From contig CAZZCG010000008.1 of the NCBI GenBank assembly GCA_964653145.1, forward strand, positions 1 to 64,000: a stretch of 64,000 nucleotides of DNA. The letters are read 5' to 3'. Position 1 is the stretch's first letter; each line of letters begins with the position of its first letter. The DNA comes from Pseudocalidococcus sp964653145 (GTDB lineage: Bacteria; Cyanobacteriota; Cyanobacteriia; Thermosynechococcales; Thermosynechococcaceae). The position numbers and the translations under genes are program-made. Under the pieces are notes generated by a model. It ran no database searches, was not told where the DNA came from, and saw nothing but the letters and a program-made list of their open reading frames with translations. Shown here in pieces: positions 43,392 through 52,373 of this stretch.

Positions 43392-44147
43392 CTACAGGCC
43401 TGCCAAAGATTGACCCGGCAAGAAGCTCCCAAGGTATTTCTCTACTCCCTTCGGATCACTGAGTAACTGGTTCACAATTTGCTTGGCCTGGTCACCGGGA
43501 TAGACATCTTCTTGTCCATCAATTACGGACTGGAGGGTATCTTTAACGACCTCTGTGGGTTCAACCTTGGGCTCCGGCCAATCCTTGGCTAATTCTGTGT
43601 TAACTGTTCCCGGCATCACTCCAATCACTAAAGTCCCTTGAGCCATCAATTCTGCCCTAATCCCCTGAGTCAAAGATAATGCTGCGGCTTTGGATGCACT
43701 GTAGGAGCCACTAAAGGGCAAGTTAACTTTTCCAAGCAAGGATAGAATGTTGACAATTGCACCACCCCCCTGCGCTTTAAGAACTGGGGTAAAGGTTCGG
43801 CACATGGACAACAGCCCAAAATAGTTAAGTTCCATTTCCTGTCGGGCTGCATCTAAATTCGGGGCAGCAATCAAGCCTTGGTTCAGGGATGTGCCAGCAT
43901 TATTAATCAAAATATTCACATCCGAACACTGTTGGGCAACTGCGGCAACTGCTTCAGAATTGACAACATTTAACTCAACCGGAATGACTCGAGACGGGTC
44001 TAAGTCAACTAACTGCTTCAGTTTAGAAATATCTCGGGCACAGGCATAGATTTTTCTGGTTTTTAACTCCAGTAATTGTTGAACAAAAATCGAACCAATT
44101 CCCCCGTTTGCACCTGTAACGAGAGCGACAGAACCTGTAATCTTCAT
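43392..44147 (-). CDS. Short-chain dehydrogenase/reductase
   Basis: This is a 251-residue NAD(P)-dependent oxidoreductase. It has the cofactor site ALVTGANGGIGSIFVQQLLE, NNAG in NILINNAGTSLN, and the catalytic Ser-Tyr-Lys in NILSLLGK...GSYSASKAA. The C-terminal part is Ser/Thr/Pro-variable, as usual, so substrate cannot be named. The start at 44147 (MKITGSVALVTGA) is preferred to the ATG at 44171. It is divergently transcribed from the LysR gene, with 84 bp between starts and a palindrome in between. This suggests the LysR protein controls it. Confidence 0.88.
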   Translation of the reverse strand: MKITGSVALVTGANGGIGSIFVQQLLELKTRKIYACARDISKLKQLVDLDPSRVIPVELNVVNSEAVAAVAQQCSDVNILINNAGTSLNQGLIAAPNLDAARQEMELNYFGLLSMCRTFTPVLKAQGGGAIVNILSLLGKVNLPFSGSYSASKAAALSLTQGIRAELMAQGTLVIGVMPGTVNTELAKDWPEPKVEPTEVVKDTLQSVIDGQEDVYPGDQAKQIVNQLLSDPKGVEKYLGSFLPGQSLAGL

Positions 44148-44183
44148 GCGGTTTCCAGTTGTGATTAACAAGCTTCAGCATAA

Positions 44184-44200
44184 TGATAAAGTTATTATCA
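44184..44200. promoter_or_regulatory. Palindromic candidate LysR operator
   Basis: TGATAAAGTTATTATCA is an inverted repeat (TGATAA-N5-TTATCA) with the T-N11-A spacing of LysR-type sites. It lies between the divergent SDR and LysR starts. The position is right for shared control of both genes. Confidence 0.5.
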
Positions 44201-44231
44201 GTCAAATCAATATTAAAAATACTAATAATTG

Positions 44232-45158
44232 ATGAAATCAATAGAGCTGACAAGTATTGACTTAAATTTACTGATCGCGTTTGAAGTCCTGTATCAGGAG
44301 CAAAGTGTGACGCTGGCCGCGCAACGGCTTCATGTGGGACAGCCAGCTATGAGTTCTGCCCTAGGCCGACTCCGGTTAATTTTTGAGGATGAATTGTTTA
44401 TTCGGATTGGCCGCCAGATGCGCCCCACAGCCACGGCTGAGGCCATTGCGCCAAAGTTGATCAGTGCGTTGGCAATGATTCGAGATGCCTTATTGGAGCC
44501 GGAACTATTTGATCCGTCCACAACGCACCGGGCCTTTACAATCGCAGCACCGGATTATCTTGCAAGCCTGATTGTGCCGAAAATTTTAGAATTTTTGCTT
44601 GAGACAGCCCCCAATATTGATCTGCGTTTAATTACGGTGGAAAAGGAATCGTGTTTTAACCTCTTAAATGAGGGAAGTGTTGACTGTATTTTGGGAACGT
44701 TTGAACATTTACCGAACTATTGTTTTCAAGAAACGCTGTTCCTAGAGAGGTTGGTGGGGATTTATCGGACTAATCATCCGGCAATGAGTGCGATGGACTT
44801 AGAACATTTTGTTCAATTTCCCCATGCCCTGTTTACCCTGCGCCGTGATGCCACCGGAGTGATTGATGAGGCTTTAGCTGAACACGGTTTAAAACGCCGG
44901 GTTTTGTTAACCACTCCTTATTGGTTTATTTTGCCAGCGGCGATTGCGACATCGGATATGGTGACAGCTGTCCCAACCTGTTTTGGTCGTCATCTACTGA
45001 ATAACTATGCTTTGTCTTCCTTTGAGATTCCCCTGCACATTCCCTCTTGGCCAGTTTCACTGGTTTGGCATCAACTCCAAGATCAGGATATTGGGAATCG
45101 TTGGTTGCGAGATGTGATTCAACGGGTTTGTCAGGACAATTTGATCAACGTCGTCTAA
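44232..45158 (+). CDS. LysR-family transcriptional regulator
   Basis: This is a 308-residue regulator. The N-terminal helix-turn-helix is in LDLNLLIAFEVLYQEQSV-like sequence: TLAAQRLHVGQPAMSSALGR and LRLIFEDELFIR. The effector domain (about 95-300) is of the NodD/SyrM-like subclass (TIAAPDYLASLIVPKILEFL). It is not CmpR or NtcB by its sequence. The start was set at the ATG at 44232; the TTG before it is not needed. Likely target: the divergent SDR gene. Confidence 0.88.
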   Translation: MKSIELTSIDLNLLIAFEVLYQEQSVTLAAQRLHVGQPAMSSALGRLRLIFEDELFIRIGRQMRPTATAEAIAPKLISALAMIRDALLEPELFDPSTTHRAFTIAAPDYLASLIVPKILEFLLETAPNIDLRLITVEKESCFNLLNEGSVDCILGTFEHLPNYCFQETLFLERLVGIYRTNHPAMSAMDLEHFVQFPHALFTLRRDATGVIDEALAEHGLKRRVLLTTPYWFILPAAIATSDMVTAVPTCFGRHLLNNYALSSFEIPLHIPSWPVSLVWHQLQDQDIGNRWLRDVIQRVCQDNLINVV

Positions 45159-45218
45159 AAGAGCTTCAGACTCGAACCACTCCAAGTTCATCCACAGAGG
45201 AAACCATGTCCGTTGCGT

Positions 45219-45645
45219 TTACCAAATTGGCGGGTTTGGGGGCGGTATCGGTATGGCCTGGGGCCGGGCACCATTATAGGCATCGTCAAATTCATTGACC
45301 AAATATCGTCGTAAACTGGGACTTTCTTTGAGGTATTTTTGGAGACTCATTCTAAAGTTAGTGATTTCAACTAGCCAACCTCGTAAGCAGCGTTCTCGTT
45401 CAGCCTCCTAATAGATGATCTTTAATTAAGTGTTCATAAATTTGCATGAGATAGCTTGTCACTGCATGTTTGTGATGGCTGCCCAAGTCGCTAATTTCCT
45501 CAATGAGATTATCCAGGTCAAGCTGCTCAAAGTTACGGGTTTGTAATTGTTGAATGGTCGCGTCAATCCATAATAAATAGCCGGTTTCGTATAAGGGGGT
45601 TGCCGGGGTTGACTCTAGGGATTTTAAGGACGGATTTGCCACCAT
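45219..45645 (-). pseudogene. DUF29 gene broken by a frameshift
   Basis: The first 81 codons (45645-45400) encode the N-terminal half of a DUF29 protein: LYETGYLLWIDATIQQLQTR, then NFEQLDLDNLIEEISDLGSH and YLMQIYEHLIKDHLL, then a stop. Reading continues in another frame with EAERERCLRGWLVEITNFRM, SLQKYLKESPSLRRYLVNEF, to a TAA at 45219. This is the C-terminal half of the same family. A one-base insertion in the GGAGG at about 45402-45408 explains it. It could be a true pseudogene or a sequencing error. Confidence 0.75.
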
Positions 45646-45684
45646 AGGTTTGAACTCCCCGAGGATGCAATGGGTATCTTCACT

Positions 45685-46596
45685 TTAGCCCAGCCCATAA
45701 AACCCTTGAATTCGCTGCCATATCTGCTCGGTCACGTCGTCCTGTTTAGAATCAAACCATTCCAATTGCATCCGATTGCGGAACCAAGTCCGTTGCCGTT
45801 TCCCAAATTGACGGGTATGCAGAACGGTCGCATCTATGGCCTGGTCTAAGCTAATTTCCCCTTTCAGATATTGCCCCATTTCTCGATAGCCCAAGGTTTG
45901 CAGCAGTGGTAAATCCCAACCATAGTTTTTGGCCAGGTGTTCAATTTCTAACTGCCAGCCTTGAACTAACATTTGCTCAGTTCGGATTCGGATTCGTTGG
46001 GTGTAGGTGTTTAAATCCGGCACATCCAGGCCCAGAAATAAAATCGGATAATCTGGCGGCTGTTGGGTTTGTAAATTAGATAAAGGCTTGCCTAAAACAT
46101 AGAACACCTCCAAGGCCCTAAGTGTCCGGACATGATCGTGCGGATGAATGCGTTGCGCGGCCTGGGGATCCACCCGTTGTAACCACTGATAGATTTCAGC
46201 TTGGCCAATTTGACTAAGTTGTTCTCGTAATTGGGTTTGGGGTGGCACCGGGGGAATGGTTAAACCGTGGGTAATGGCCTGGATATAAAGACCTGTACCA
46301 CCGACGAGTAGGGGAGTCTGACCCAGCCCATGGAAGTATTGGATGAGGTTCTGGGCCTGGGTTTGGAAGTCCGCAACAGTGAGCGTTTCAGTTGGATCAC
46401 ACAGATCAATAAGATAGTGCGGAGCCTGGGCCTGCTGTTCTACGGTGGGTTTAGCTGTTCCAATATCCAGGCCCCGGTAGATCTGGCGGGAGTCGGCACT
46501 GAGGATGACTGTTCCTAAGCGATTCGCGCACTCAAGGGCAATCCCTGACTTTCCGGTTGCGGTGGGGCCAGCAATGACAATTAAGCCAGGTTGGAT
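45685..46596 (-). CDS. miaA: tRNA dimethylallyltransferase (MiaA), non-canonical start
   Basis: This enzyme adds the dimethylallyl group to A37 of tRNAs. The whole family sequence is in one frame: LIVIAGPTATGKSGIALECA (P-loop), ILSADSRQIYRGLDIGTAKP, HYLIDLCDPTET, LVGGTGLYIQAITHGL, then HDHVRTLRALEVFYVLGKPL and RQFGKRQRTWFRNR. There is no ATG, GTG or TTG in frame upstream of the P-loop; the first standard start is a GTG at 46248, which would delete the ATP site. The coordinate given uses an ATC at 46596 (303 residues, usual length). An ATT at 46632, nine bases after AAAAGGG, is another option. It is divergent from gyrB. Confidence 0.88.
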   Translation of the reverse strand: MQPGLIVIAGPTATGKSGIALECANRLGTVILSADSRQIYRGLDIGTAKPTVEQQAQAPHYLIDLCDPTETLTVADFQTQAQNLIQYFHGLGQTPLLVGGTGLYIQAITHGLTIPPVPPQTQLREQLSQIGQAEIYQWLQRVDPQAAQRIHPHDHVRTLRALEVFYVLGKPLSNLQTQQPPDYPILFLGLDVPDLNTYTQRIRIRTEQMLVQGWQLEIEHLAKNYGWDLPLLQTLGYREMGQYLKGEISLDQAIDATVLHTRQFGKRQRTWFRNRMQLEWFDSKQDDVTEQIWQRIQGFYGLG

Positions 46597-46730
46597 CCCT
46601 GCTTGAGTTTTCCCTTCTAATGCGCCGTGAATCGCCGTTAACCCTTTTGTGCTAGAATTTTGATTAGAATTGTTGTCTTTTCGACTTTTGCCCAGTGAAT
46701 TGCCCTGGGATCGACCGCTAAGGAGTTTCC

Positions 46731-48653
46731 ATGACCACGGACTACAATGCCGCTCAGTTGCGAGTACTTAAGGGGTTAGAACCCGTGCGCACCCGGCCTG
46801 GGATGTATATCGGCACAACTGGCCCAAAAGGACTCCATCACTTAGTTTACGAGGTCGTGGACAATTCCGTTGATGAAGCCTTAGCAGGCTATTGTAACAA
46901 CGTCACGATTCAGATGAACCATGATGGCTCAGTTACAGTCACCGATGATGGGCGCGGGATTCCGACAGATATTCACCCGGATACGGGCCTGTCAGGGGTA
47001 GAAACGGTAATGACAGTGCTCCACGCGGGCGGTAAATTTGGTGACGGCGGTTATAAGGTTTCTGGGGGACTGCACGGGGTTGGGGTTTCAGTCGTTAATG
47101 CTCTCTCGGAATGGTTAATCGTTCAGGTCTGGCGGCATGACAAGGTTTATACCCAGCGCTATGAACGGGGCGTCCCAATCACCACATTAGAGCCAAGTCC
47201 GACCACAGATAATCGCCGCGGAACATCGGTTACTTTTTTTCCAGATCGGGAAATTTTTACGGAAACTATTGAATTTGACGCCAAAATTCTCACCAGTCGT
47301 CTCCGAGAACTCGCCTATTTAAACGCTGGAATTCGGATTGAATTTATCGATGCTCGCGGTGAAACCCCCACCACAGAGATCTATTGCTATGAGGGTGGAA
47401 TTCGGGAATATATCTCCTACATGATCCAGGATAAGGAACCGCTGCATCCGGAAATGATCTATGTCCAAGGTGAGAAAAACGACGTTCAAGTAGAAGTTGC
47501 CTTGCAGTGGTGTTCCGATGCCTATAACGAAAGTTTGATGGGTTTTGCCAATAATATTCGCACCAATGAAGGTGGCACCCATTTAGAAGGCTTAAAAGCA
47601 GTTTTAACTCGGACGCTCAATACTATTGCTCGCAAACGGAACAAACTCAAGGAAGCTGATTCTAACTTAGCCGGGGAAAATATTCGCGAAGGCTTAACTG
47701 CAATTGTTTCAGTGAAAGTTCCCAATCCAGAATTTGAAGGACAAACCAAAACGAAACTGGGTAATTCAGAAGTACGCGGGATTGTTGATTCAATCGTTGG
47801 CGAAACCCTCACAGAATATCTAGATTTCCGTCCGCAAGCTGCTGATGCTATCCTCGAAAAAGCCATCCAAGCCTTTAATGCCGCAGAAGCCGCCCGTCGG
47901 GCTCGGGAAATGGTACGCCGAAAATCGGTTTTAGAATCTTCAACATTGCCGGGTAAATTAGCCGATTGTAGTTCTCGGGATCCCTCAGAATCAGAAATTT
48001 TCATTGTAGAAGGGGATTCTGCTGGCGGAAGTGCAAAACAGGGCCGAGATCGGCGGTTCCAGGCCATATTGCCGTTACGGGGAAAAATCCTTAACATTGA
48101 AAAAACCGATGATGCCAAGATTTATAAAAACACCGAAATTCATGCCCTGATTACTGCTCTGGGCCTGGGGATTAAAGGGGAAGATTTTGATTCGAGTCAG
48201 TTACGCTATCATCGCATTGTAATTATGACGGACGCGGATGTGGATGGCGCACATATTCGAACCTTATTACTCACCTTTTTCTATCGCTATCAGCGGGATT
48301 TAGTTGATCAAGGTTATATCTACATTGCTTGCCCGCCACTTTATAAATTAGAACGGGGCCGGCAACACTATTACTGTTATAACGATCGCCAACTTCAGGA
48401 ACACATTGCGAGTTTTCCTGCCAATGCCAATTACACGATTCAGCGATTTAAAGGCTTAGGGGAAATGATGCCGCAACAGCTTTGGGACACGACCATGAAT
48501 CCAGAAACGCGGATGATGAAACGGGTGGAAATTGAAGATGCGGCTGAAGCGGATCGGATGTTTACAATTCTCATGGGAGATCGGGTTGCCCCACGGCGGG
48601 AGTTTATCGAAACCTATGGGCCGAAATTAGCCCTGGCAAACCTAGATATTTAA
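46731..48653 (+). CDS. gyrB: DNA gyrase subunit B
   Basis: This is a 640-residue ATPase subunit of the supercoiling enzyme. Motifs: LEPVRTRPGMYIGTTGPKGL, the ATP-binding EVVDNSVDEALAGYC and DDGRGIPTDIHP, GGLHGVGVSVVNALS, the TOPRIM EGDSAGGSAKQGRDR with MTDADVDGAHIR, and the C-terminal QRFKGLGEMMPQQLWDTTMN. Length is standard for cyanobacteria. The start has AAGGAG upstream. The Uma2 gene begins 5 bp after its stop. Confidence 0.98.
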   Translation: MTTDYNAAQLRVLKGLEPVRTRPGMYIGTTGPKGLHHLVYEVVDNSVDEALAGYCNNVTIQMNHDGSVTVTDDGRGIPTDIHPDTGLSGVETVMTVLHAGGKFGDGGYKVSGGLHGVGVSVVNALSEWLIVQVWRHDKVYTQRYERGVPITTLEPSPTTDNRRGTSVTFFPDREIFTETIEFDAKILTSRLRELAYLNAGIRIEFIDARGETPTTEIYCYEGGIREYISYMIQDKEPLHPEMIYVQGEKNDVQVEVALQWCSDAYNESLMGFANNIRTNEGGTHLEGLKAVLTRTLNTIARKRNKLKEADSNLAGENIREGLTAIVSVKVPNPEFEGQTKTKLGNSEVRGIVDSIVGETLTEYLDFRPQAADAILEKAIQAFNAAEAARRAREMVRRKSVLESSTLPGKLADCSSRDPSESEIFIVEGDSAGGSAKQGRDRRFQAILPLRGKILNIEKTDDAKIYKNTEIHALITALGLGIKGEDFDSSQLRYHRIVIMTDADVDGAHIRTLLLTFFYRYQRDLVDQGYIYIACPPLYKLERGRQHYYCYNDRQLQEHIASFPANANYTIQRFKGLGEMMPQQLWDTTMNPETRMMKRVEIEDAAEADRMFTILMGDRVAPRREFIETYGPKLALANLDI

Positions 48654-48658
48654 GGACA

Positions 48659-49228
48659 ATGGGTATGATGCAAACTCCAATCAAGACACTAACCTTAGAG
48701 GAATTTTTAGAACTTCCTGAAACTAAGCCGGCCAGCGAATATATTGATGGAGATGTCATTCAAAAGCCCATGCCGAAGGGAAAACACAGTCGAATTCAAA
48801 CTAAATTAGCTGCTACTCTTAACTCAGTCTTGGAAAACAATCAAACAGCTCAGGCTCTGACCGAATTACGCTGTACCTTTGGTGAGCGCTCGATTGTTCC
48901 GGATATTGCGGTGTTTACCTGGAATCGAATACCTGTCGATCAGTCTGGTGAAATTGCCGATATCTTTTTAATTGCCCCTGATTGGTGCATTGAAATTCTC
49001 TCCCCTGAACAAAGCCAAACGAAAGTCATTAGCAAAATGCTTCATGCCTTTGAACATGGGACTGAATTGGCCTGGGTGATTGATCCTGAAGAAAAATCAG
49101 TTCTGGTACTAAGTGCTAATCAACCCGTCAAGATGTTTACCGAACCATCTGAGATATTGACTGTGCCAAACTTTGCGGTAAGGTTTCAGTTTACAGTCGG
49201 TGATTTATTCAGGGTTTTAACCTTTTGA
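48659..49228 (+). CDS. Uma2-family (DUF820) putative endonuclease
   Basis: This is a 189-residue protein of the PD-(D/E)xK fold group that is hugely expanded in cyanobacteria. The pattern is typical: TLEEFLELPETKPASEYIDG, H-S at GKHSRIQ, then IVPDIAVFTW (acidic active-site D), CIEILSPEQSQTK (E-x-x-S-P) and GTELAWVIDPEEKSV. The natural function is unknown. The start is 5 bp downstream of the gyrB stop, with AAGGAC inside the gyrB end, so it may be read through from gyrB. Confidence 0.88.
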   Translation: MGMMQTPIKTLTLEEFLELPETKPASEYIDGDVIQKPMPKGKHSRIQTKLAATLNSVLENNQTAQALTELRCTFGERSIVPDIAVFTWNRIPVDQSGEIADIFLIAPDWCIEILSPEQSQTKVISKMLHAFEHGTELAWVIDPEEKSVLVLSANQPVKMFTEPSEILTVPNFAVRFQFTVGDLFRVLTF

Positions 49229-49311
49229 GCTATCGGTTAGATTTCAGAATTTCAGAGAACTGGCTCGAGTGAAATTAGGAATTACAGTTTGTCCAAGACT
49301 TACACTTAACA

Positions 49312-50028
49312 ATGGGTGAGTTATTTAGTTGGTTCATGGAGTCATCAATGCTGCAGCGAGTGGGTTTGTGGAGCCTGTGGTTGGCATTTGTCATCTATTC
49401 GTTTGGGTTTTCACCGCCGGATCAGCCAGAGACCTTAGAACTGATTCAACGCTTAATTGCTGGCCCCTGGCAGGGAATCAACCCACTGATCGTCGCCCTC
49501 TTTAACATCATGGGAATTTGGCCTTTGGCCTATGCCTGTGTTTTGTTTGCGGATGGGCGGGGACAGAAAATTCCGGCTTGGCCCTTTGTAATAGGGAGCT
49601 TTGCCCTAGGAGCCTTTGCTCTGATTCCCTACTTAGCTCTTAGACAACCCAACCCTGGATTTGTCGGTGAAATTGGCAAGGGGTTGAAATTCTGGGAGTC
49701 CCGGGGCCTGGCCATTGGGCTACTCATGGGAGGCCTGGGCCTACTCATTTATGGGCTGCTTGAAGGCAATTGGGCTGATTTTGTTGTCCAATGGCAAACC
49801 AGTCGATTTATCCATGTGATGAGCTTAGATTTTTGTGTATTGACGCTCTTGTTTCCAGTGATTGTGGGGGATGATCAGCAACGTCGAGGTTTTGGGACGG
49901 GGCCCCAGGCCTGGATAGCTTGGATTCCGTTTATCGGCCCTTTGCTGTATCTTTGCGCCCGACCTGCCTTGAGACTACAGAACCAACCGTATCAAGAAAT
50001 ACAAAACCCAACTCCGGAATCAGTTTAG
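49312..50028 (+). CDS. DUF2834-type membrane protein
   Basis: This is a 238-residue protein with six hydrophobic helices. It resembles the chloroplast and cyanobacterial proteins with DUF2834: GLWSLWLAFVIYSFGFSPPD, LFNIMGIWPLAYACVLFADG and WPFVIGSFALGAFALIPYL. The C-terminal half has FIHVMSLDFCVLTLLFPVIV. The function is not known. The ATG at 49312 is used; ATGs at codons 9 and 13 are alternatives. Confidence 0.78.
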   Translation: MGELFSWFMESSMLQRVGLWSLWLAFVIYSFGFSPPDQPETLELIQRLIAGPWQGINPLIVALFNIMGIWPLAYACVLFADGRGQKIPAWPFVIGSFALGAFALIPYLALRQPNPGFVGEIGKGLKFWESRGLAIGLLMGGLGLLIYGLLEGNWADFVVQWQTSRFIHVMSLDFCVLTLLFPVIVGDDQQRRGFGTGPQAWIAWIPFIGPLLYLCARPALRLQNQPYQEIQNPTPESV

Positions 50029-50213
50029 CTATTATTCCAAGGTAATTGTCTGAAATTTAGGTAACCCGTTGAGCCCAACTAGAAGAATATTCAAAACATT
50101 GGTAGAATATTAGAATTATCTATCAGGTTGGATTAATCAGCACTCCACTGGAAATTTTCATTGCTTATAGTCTATTGCAGAGCCATCGCTGAGGCTTTAT
50201 ATGTTAGAGAAAT

Positions 50214-50885
50214 ATGATTGCAACTAAGGATCAGCCGTTTGCGGCAGTGTTTCGGCAAATGACCAATGGCGTGTTTCCGGCAACGACTGAGACCTACGAG
50301 CGAGGAAAAACGATTTTCTTTCCTGGAGATCCAGCTGAACGTGTTTATTTCTTGATGAAAGGCGCAGTTAAGCTCTCCCGTGTCTATGAAGCTGGTGAGG
50401 AAATTACTGTAGCTTTGTTGCGAGAAAACAGTGTTTTTGGGGTTTTATCCCTAATTACGGGTAATCGTTCGGATCGTTTCTACCATGCTGTTGCCTTTAC
50501 ACCCCTAGAGTTGCTGTCTGTACCAATTGAACAAGTTGAAAAGGCCATGCGTGAAGACCCAGACCTACCGATGGTCATGATCCAAGGGTTATCGTCACGA
50601 ATCCTACAGACAGAAATGATGATCGAAACGTTGGCCCATCGGGATATGGGGTCACGCTTGGTGAGTTTTTTACTAATTTTGTGCCGAGACTTTGGGGTTC
50701 CCACAACTACTGGGGTAACAGTTGATCTGAAACTATCTCACCAGGCCATTGCTGAGGCCATCGGTTCAACCCGCGTCACGGTCACAAGGCTCCTGGGGGA
50801 ATTGCGGGACCAGGGAATGATTTCCATTCAAAAGAAACGAATCACCGTTCACAATCCCCTTACCCTGAGTCAGCAATTTACCTAA
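50214..50885 (+). CDS. ntcA: Global nitrogen regulator NtcA
   Basis: This is a 223-residue CRP-family regulator, the exact usual length. The cyclic-nucleotide-like fold binds 2-oxoglutarate (GKTIFFPGDPAERVYFLMKG, NSVFGVLSLITGNRSDRFYH); a C-terminal helix-turn-helix lies in LSHQAIAEAIGSTRVTVTRL. It activates nitrogen-assimilation genes and represses gif genes by binding GTA-N8-TAC. Two perfect sites are in this window (12778, 22057). Its own upstream region shows no perfect site. Confidence 0.97.
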   Translation: MIATKDQPFAAVFRQMTNGVFPATTETYERGKTIFFPGDPAERVYFLMKGAVKLSRVYEAGEEITVALLRENSVFGVLSLITGNRSDRFYHAVAFTPLELLSVPIEQVEKAMREDPDLPMVMIQGLSSRILQTEMMIETLAHRDMGSRLVSFLLILCRDFGVPTTTGVTVDLKLSHQAIAEAIGSTRVTVTRLLGELRDQGMISIQKKRITVHNPLTLSQQFT

Positions 50886-50969
50886 TCATTTCTCAAGAAA
50901 AACTATGGCAAAAGCTAGACTTGCTGTCCTCCAGTATCTCTAACTTTCCAAAATACACTGGCAGGTTGC

Positions 50970-51728
50970 TTAGGGACTTGAATGGGTTTGGTTTGAATTT
51001 GGCTGATTGTTTGAGCTATTCAACTGCCGGGCCTGGTAAAAGGTTCTTAGGCTATCTTCATCCCCGACATACCGCCAATGCCAAGGTTCATAACTAATAC
51101 CCTGGGGGTTACCTTGGGGAAACGATAGTTCAAAACTGTAGTAAGCAGCATTTTCCCGAAGCCAAGCAAAGGCGGCAGTGTTTTCAAAGCTAACTTGGAG
51201 ATGGGTTTCCGGTGCGACAGGAGTACCAATATCAACAGCATACCCAGTGTGATGTTCGCTAAATCCGGGAGGCGCACTAACCTGGGCCCGCTCGCTGGGA
51301 ACTTGACCCCGTTCCTTTTTAACATCGAAAAATAAGTAATCTTGATCCAGCTTGGAGCGAAACCCAGACAATGGAACCAATGCCACGCCCGCTTTCATGG
51401 CATCATCTTGCATCCGGAGAAACTCTTCTGCCGCAGCGGTTCTGAGTTTAATGCTTCCGTCGAGGGAAATTGGGGTAAGTTCAGAGGTGGGGGCTTCAGC
51501 GTAGGGAAGATGACCCAGAAGATCTGGCGGTGTTGCCAAATTCTGAGGTGGGGAAGATTCTGCTGCAACGGGCGGACTTGATGTTTGCCGTAGAAACCAG
51601 ACCAGGCCCAGGCTAACTCCAAAAATTGCAAAAATCAGAAGTAGCCAAGGCCAAGGGATAGACTTTTGTGGACCTGGGACTAAGGGAGTCGGTTTAACCC
51701 GCTCAGCTACGGGAATATCTCGATCCAT
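50970..51728 (-). CDS. M15-family D-alanyl-D-alanine carboxypeptidase (VanY-like)
   Basis: This 252-residue peptidoglycan peptidase has an N-terminal membrane anchor (about 25-46). The catalytic domain starts near residue 90. The zinc site is in SEHHTGYAVDIG (S-x-H-x-x-G-x-x-x-D) and EPWHWRYVG. VPLSGFRSKLDQDYLFF is also typical. It trims the terminal D-Ala of the stem peptide. The tail is Asn/Ser/Gln-rich. It converges with ntcA across about 85 bp. Confidence 0.9.
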   Translation of the reverse strand: MDRDIPVAERVKPTPLVPGPQKSIPWPWLLLIFAIFGVSLGLVWFLRQTSSPPVAAESSPPQNLATPPDLLGHLPYAEAPTSELTPISLDGSIKLRTAAAEEFLRMQDDAMKAGVALVPLSGFRSKLDQDYLFFDVKKERGQVPSERAQVSAPPGFSEHHTGYAVDIGTPVAPETHLQVSFENTAAFAWLRENAAYYSFELSFPQGNPQGISYEPWHWRYVGDEDSLRTFYQARQLNSSNNQPNSNQTHSSP

Positions 51729-51890
51729 CGACCCTCACTTTTGGTATCCCACATAACTGACCCAATTTCCGGCAAGACAATCTACTAGAGTGACCGGAGT
51801 TGAACCCAATTTACCTGTTCTTTCCGATCCCTGTCTAGAAGACAACAGTCTGAGCCGCTGAAATGTCTGCACCAGTTGGGAATTGCAGCT

Positions 51891-52373
51891 CTACTTGCTG
51901 GCAGCCTGGGCTAATAACATTTCCTTGAGTTTAGCCAACTCTCCAGCCCAGCGAGGATCTGGAGCAAAATCATTGGCATTGCTGCTGGAGAATTCTAAGT
52001 CCTGACCGTTGCTGGTGGCTTGGGGGCGGCGATTTTTGGATTTACCGCTACTCCGACGATTACCGTTGGCTCGGCTAGCTCCATTGGATTCACCAGGAAC
52101 AGCGGCTTCCTCTTCTTTGGGTTTATCGTTGGCTTTCTCGATCTTGATCGTGTTTTCCTTAAAAGTAAAACCGTTGAGTTTGGAGATCACCGTGTCGGCC
52201 TGTTCTTCCGTTTCAACAGTGACAAAACCAAAACCCCGACATTTGCCAGTTTTCCGATCGGTGATCAACTTGGCAGAGCCCCCGACATCGCCGACTTCAC
52301 TGGCTAAGAGGGTATCGAGTTCTTCACGACTCATTTCCCGAGGTAAATTTCCCACATACAGCCGAATAGACAT
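51891..52373 (-). CDS. RRM-type RNA-binding protein (Rbp3-like)
   Basis: This 160-residue protein has one RRM: RLYVGNLPREMSREELDTLL (RNP2 = LYVGNL) and GKCRGFGFVTVETEEQADTV (RNP1 = RGFGFVTV). The linker is Ser/Asn/Arg-rich instead of the long glycine tail of most cyanobacterial Rbp proteins. The conserved end PDPRWAGELAKLKEMLLAQA is the C-terminal signature of the Rbp2/Rbp3 group, known to bring mRNAs to the thylakoid. The upstream region is long (about 500 bp), as at cold-induced rbp genes. Confidence 0.88.
   Translation of the reverse strand: MSIRLYVGNLPREMSREELDTLLASEVGDVGGSAKLITDRKTGKCRGFGFVTVETEEQADTVISKLNGFTFKENTIKIEKANDKPKEEEAAVPGESNGASRANGNRRSSGKSKNRRPQATSNGQDLEFSSSNANDFAPDPRWAGELAKLKEMLLAQAASK

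Noticed and set aside
44232..45158. LysR gene as cmpR
   Set aside because: Its N-terminus and effector domain are of the NodD-like subclass, and it sits with an SDR gene rather than the transporter.
45047..45298. 83-codon ORF overlapping the LysR end
   Set aside because: It is a shadow of the LysR 3' end and antisense to the DUF29 C-terminal half.
50029..50213. NtcA autoregulatory site before ntcA
   Set aside because: Several GTA triplets occur, but none has TAC eight bases later.
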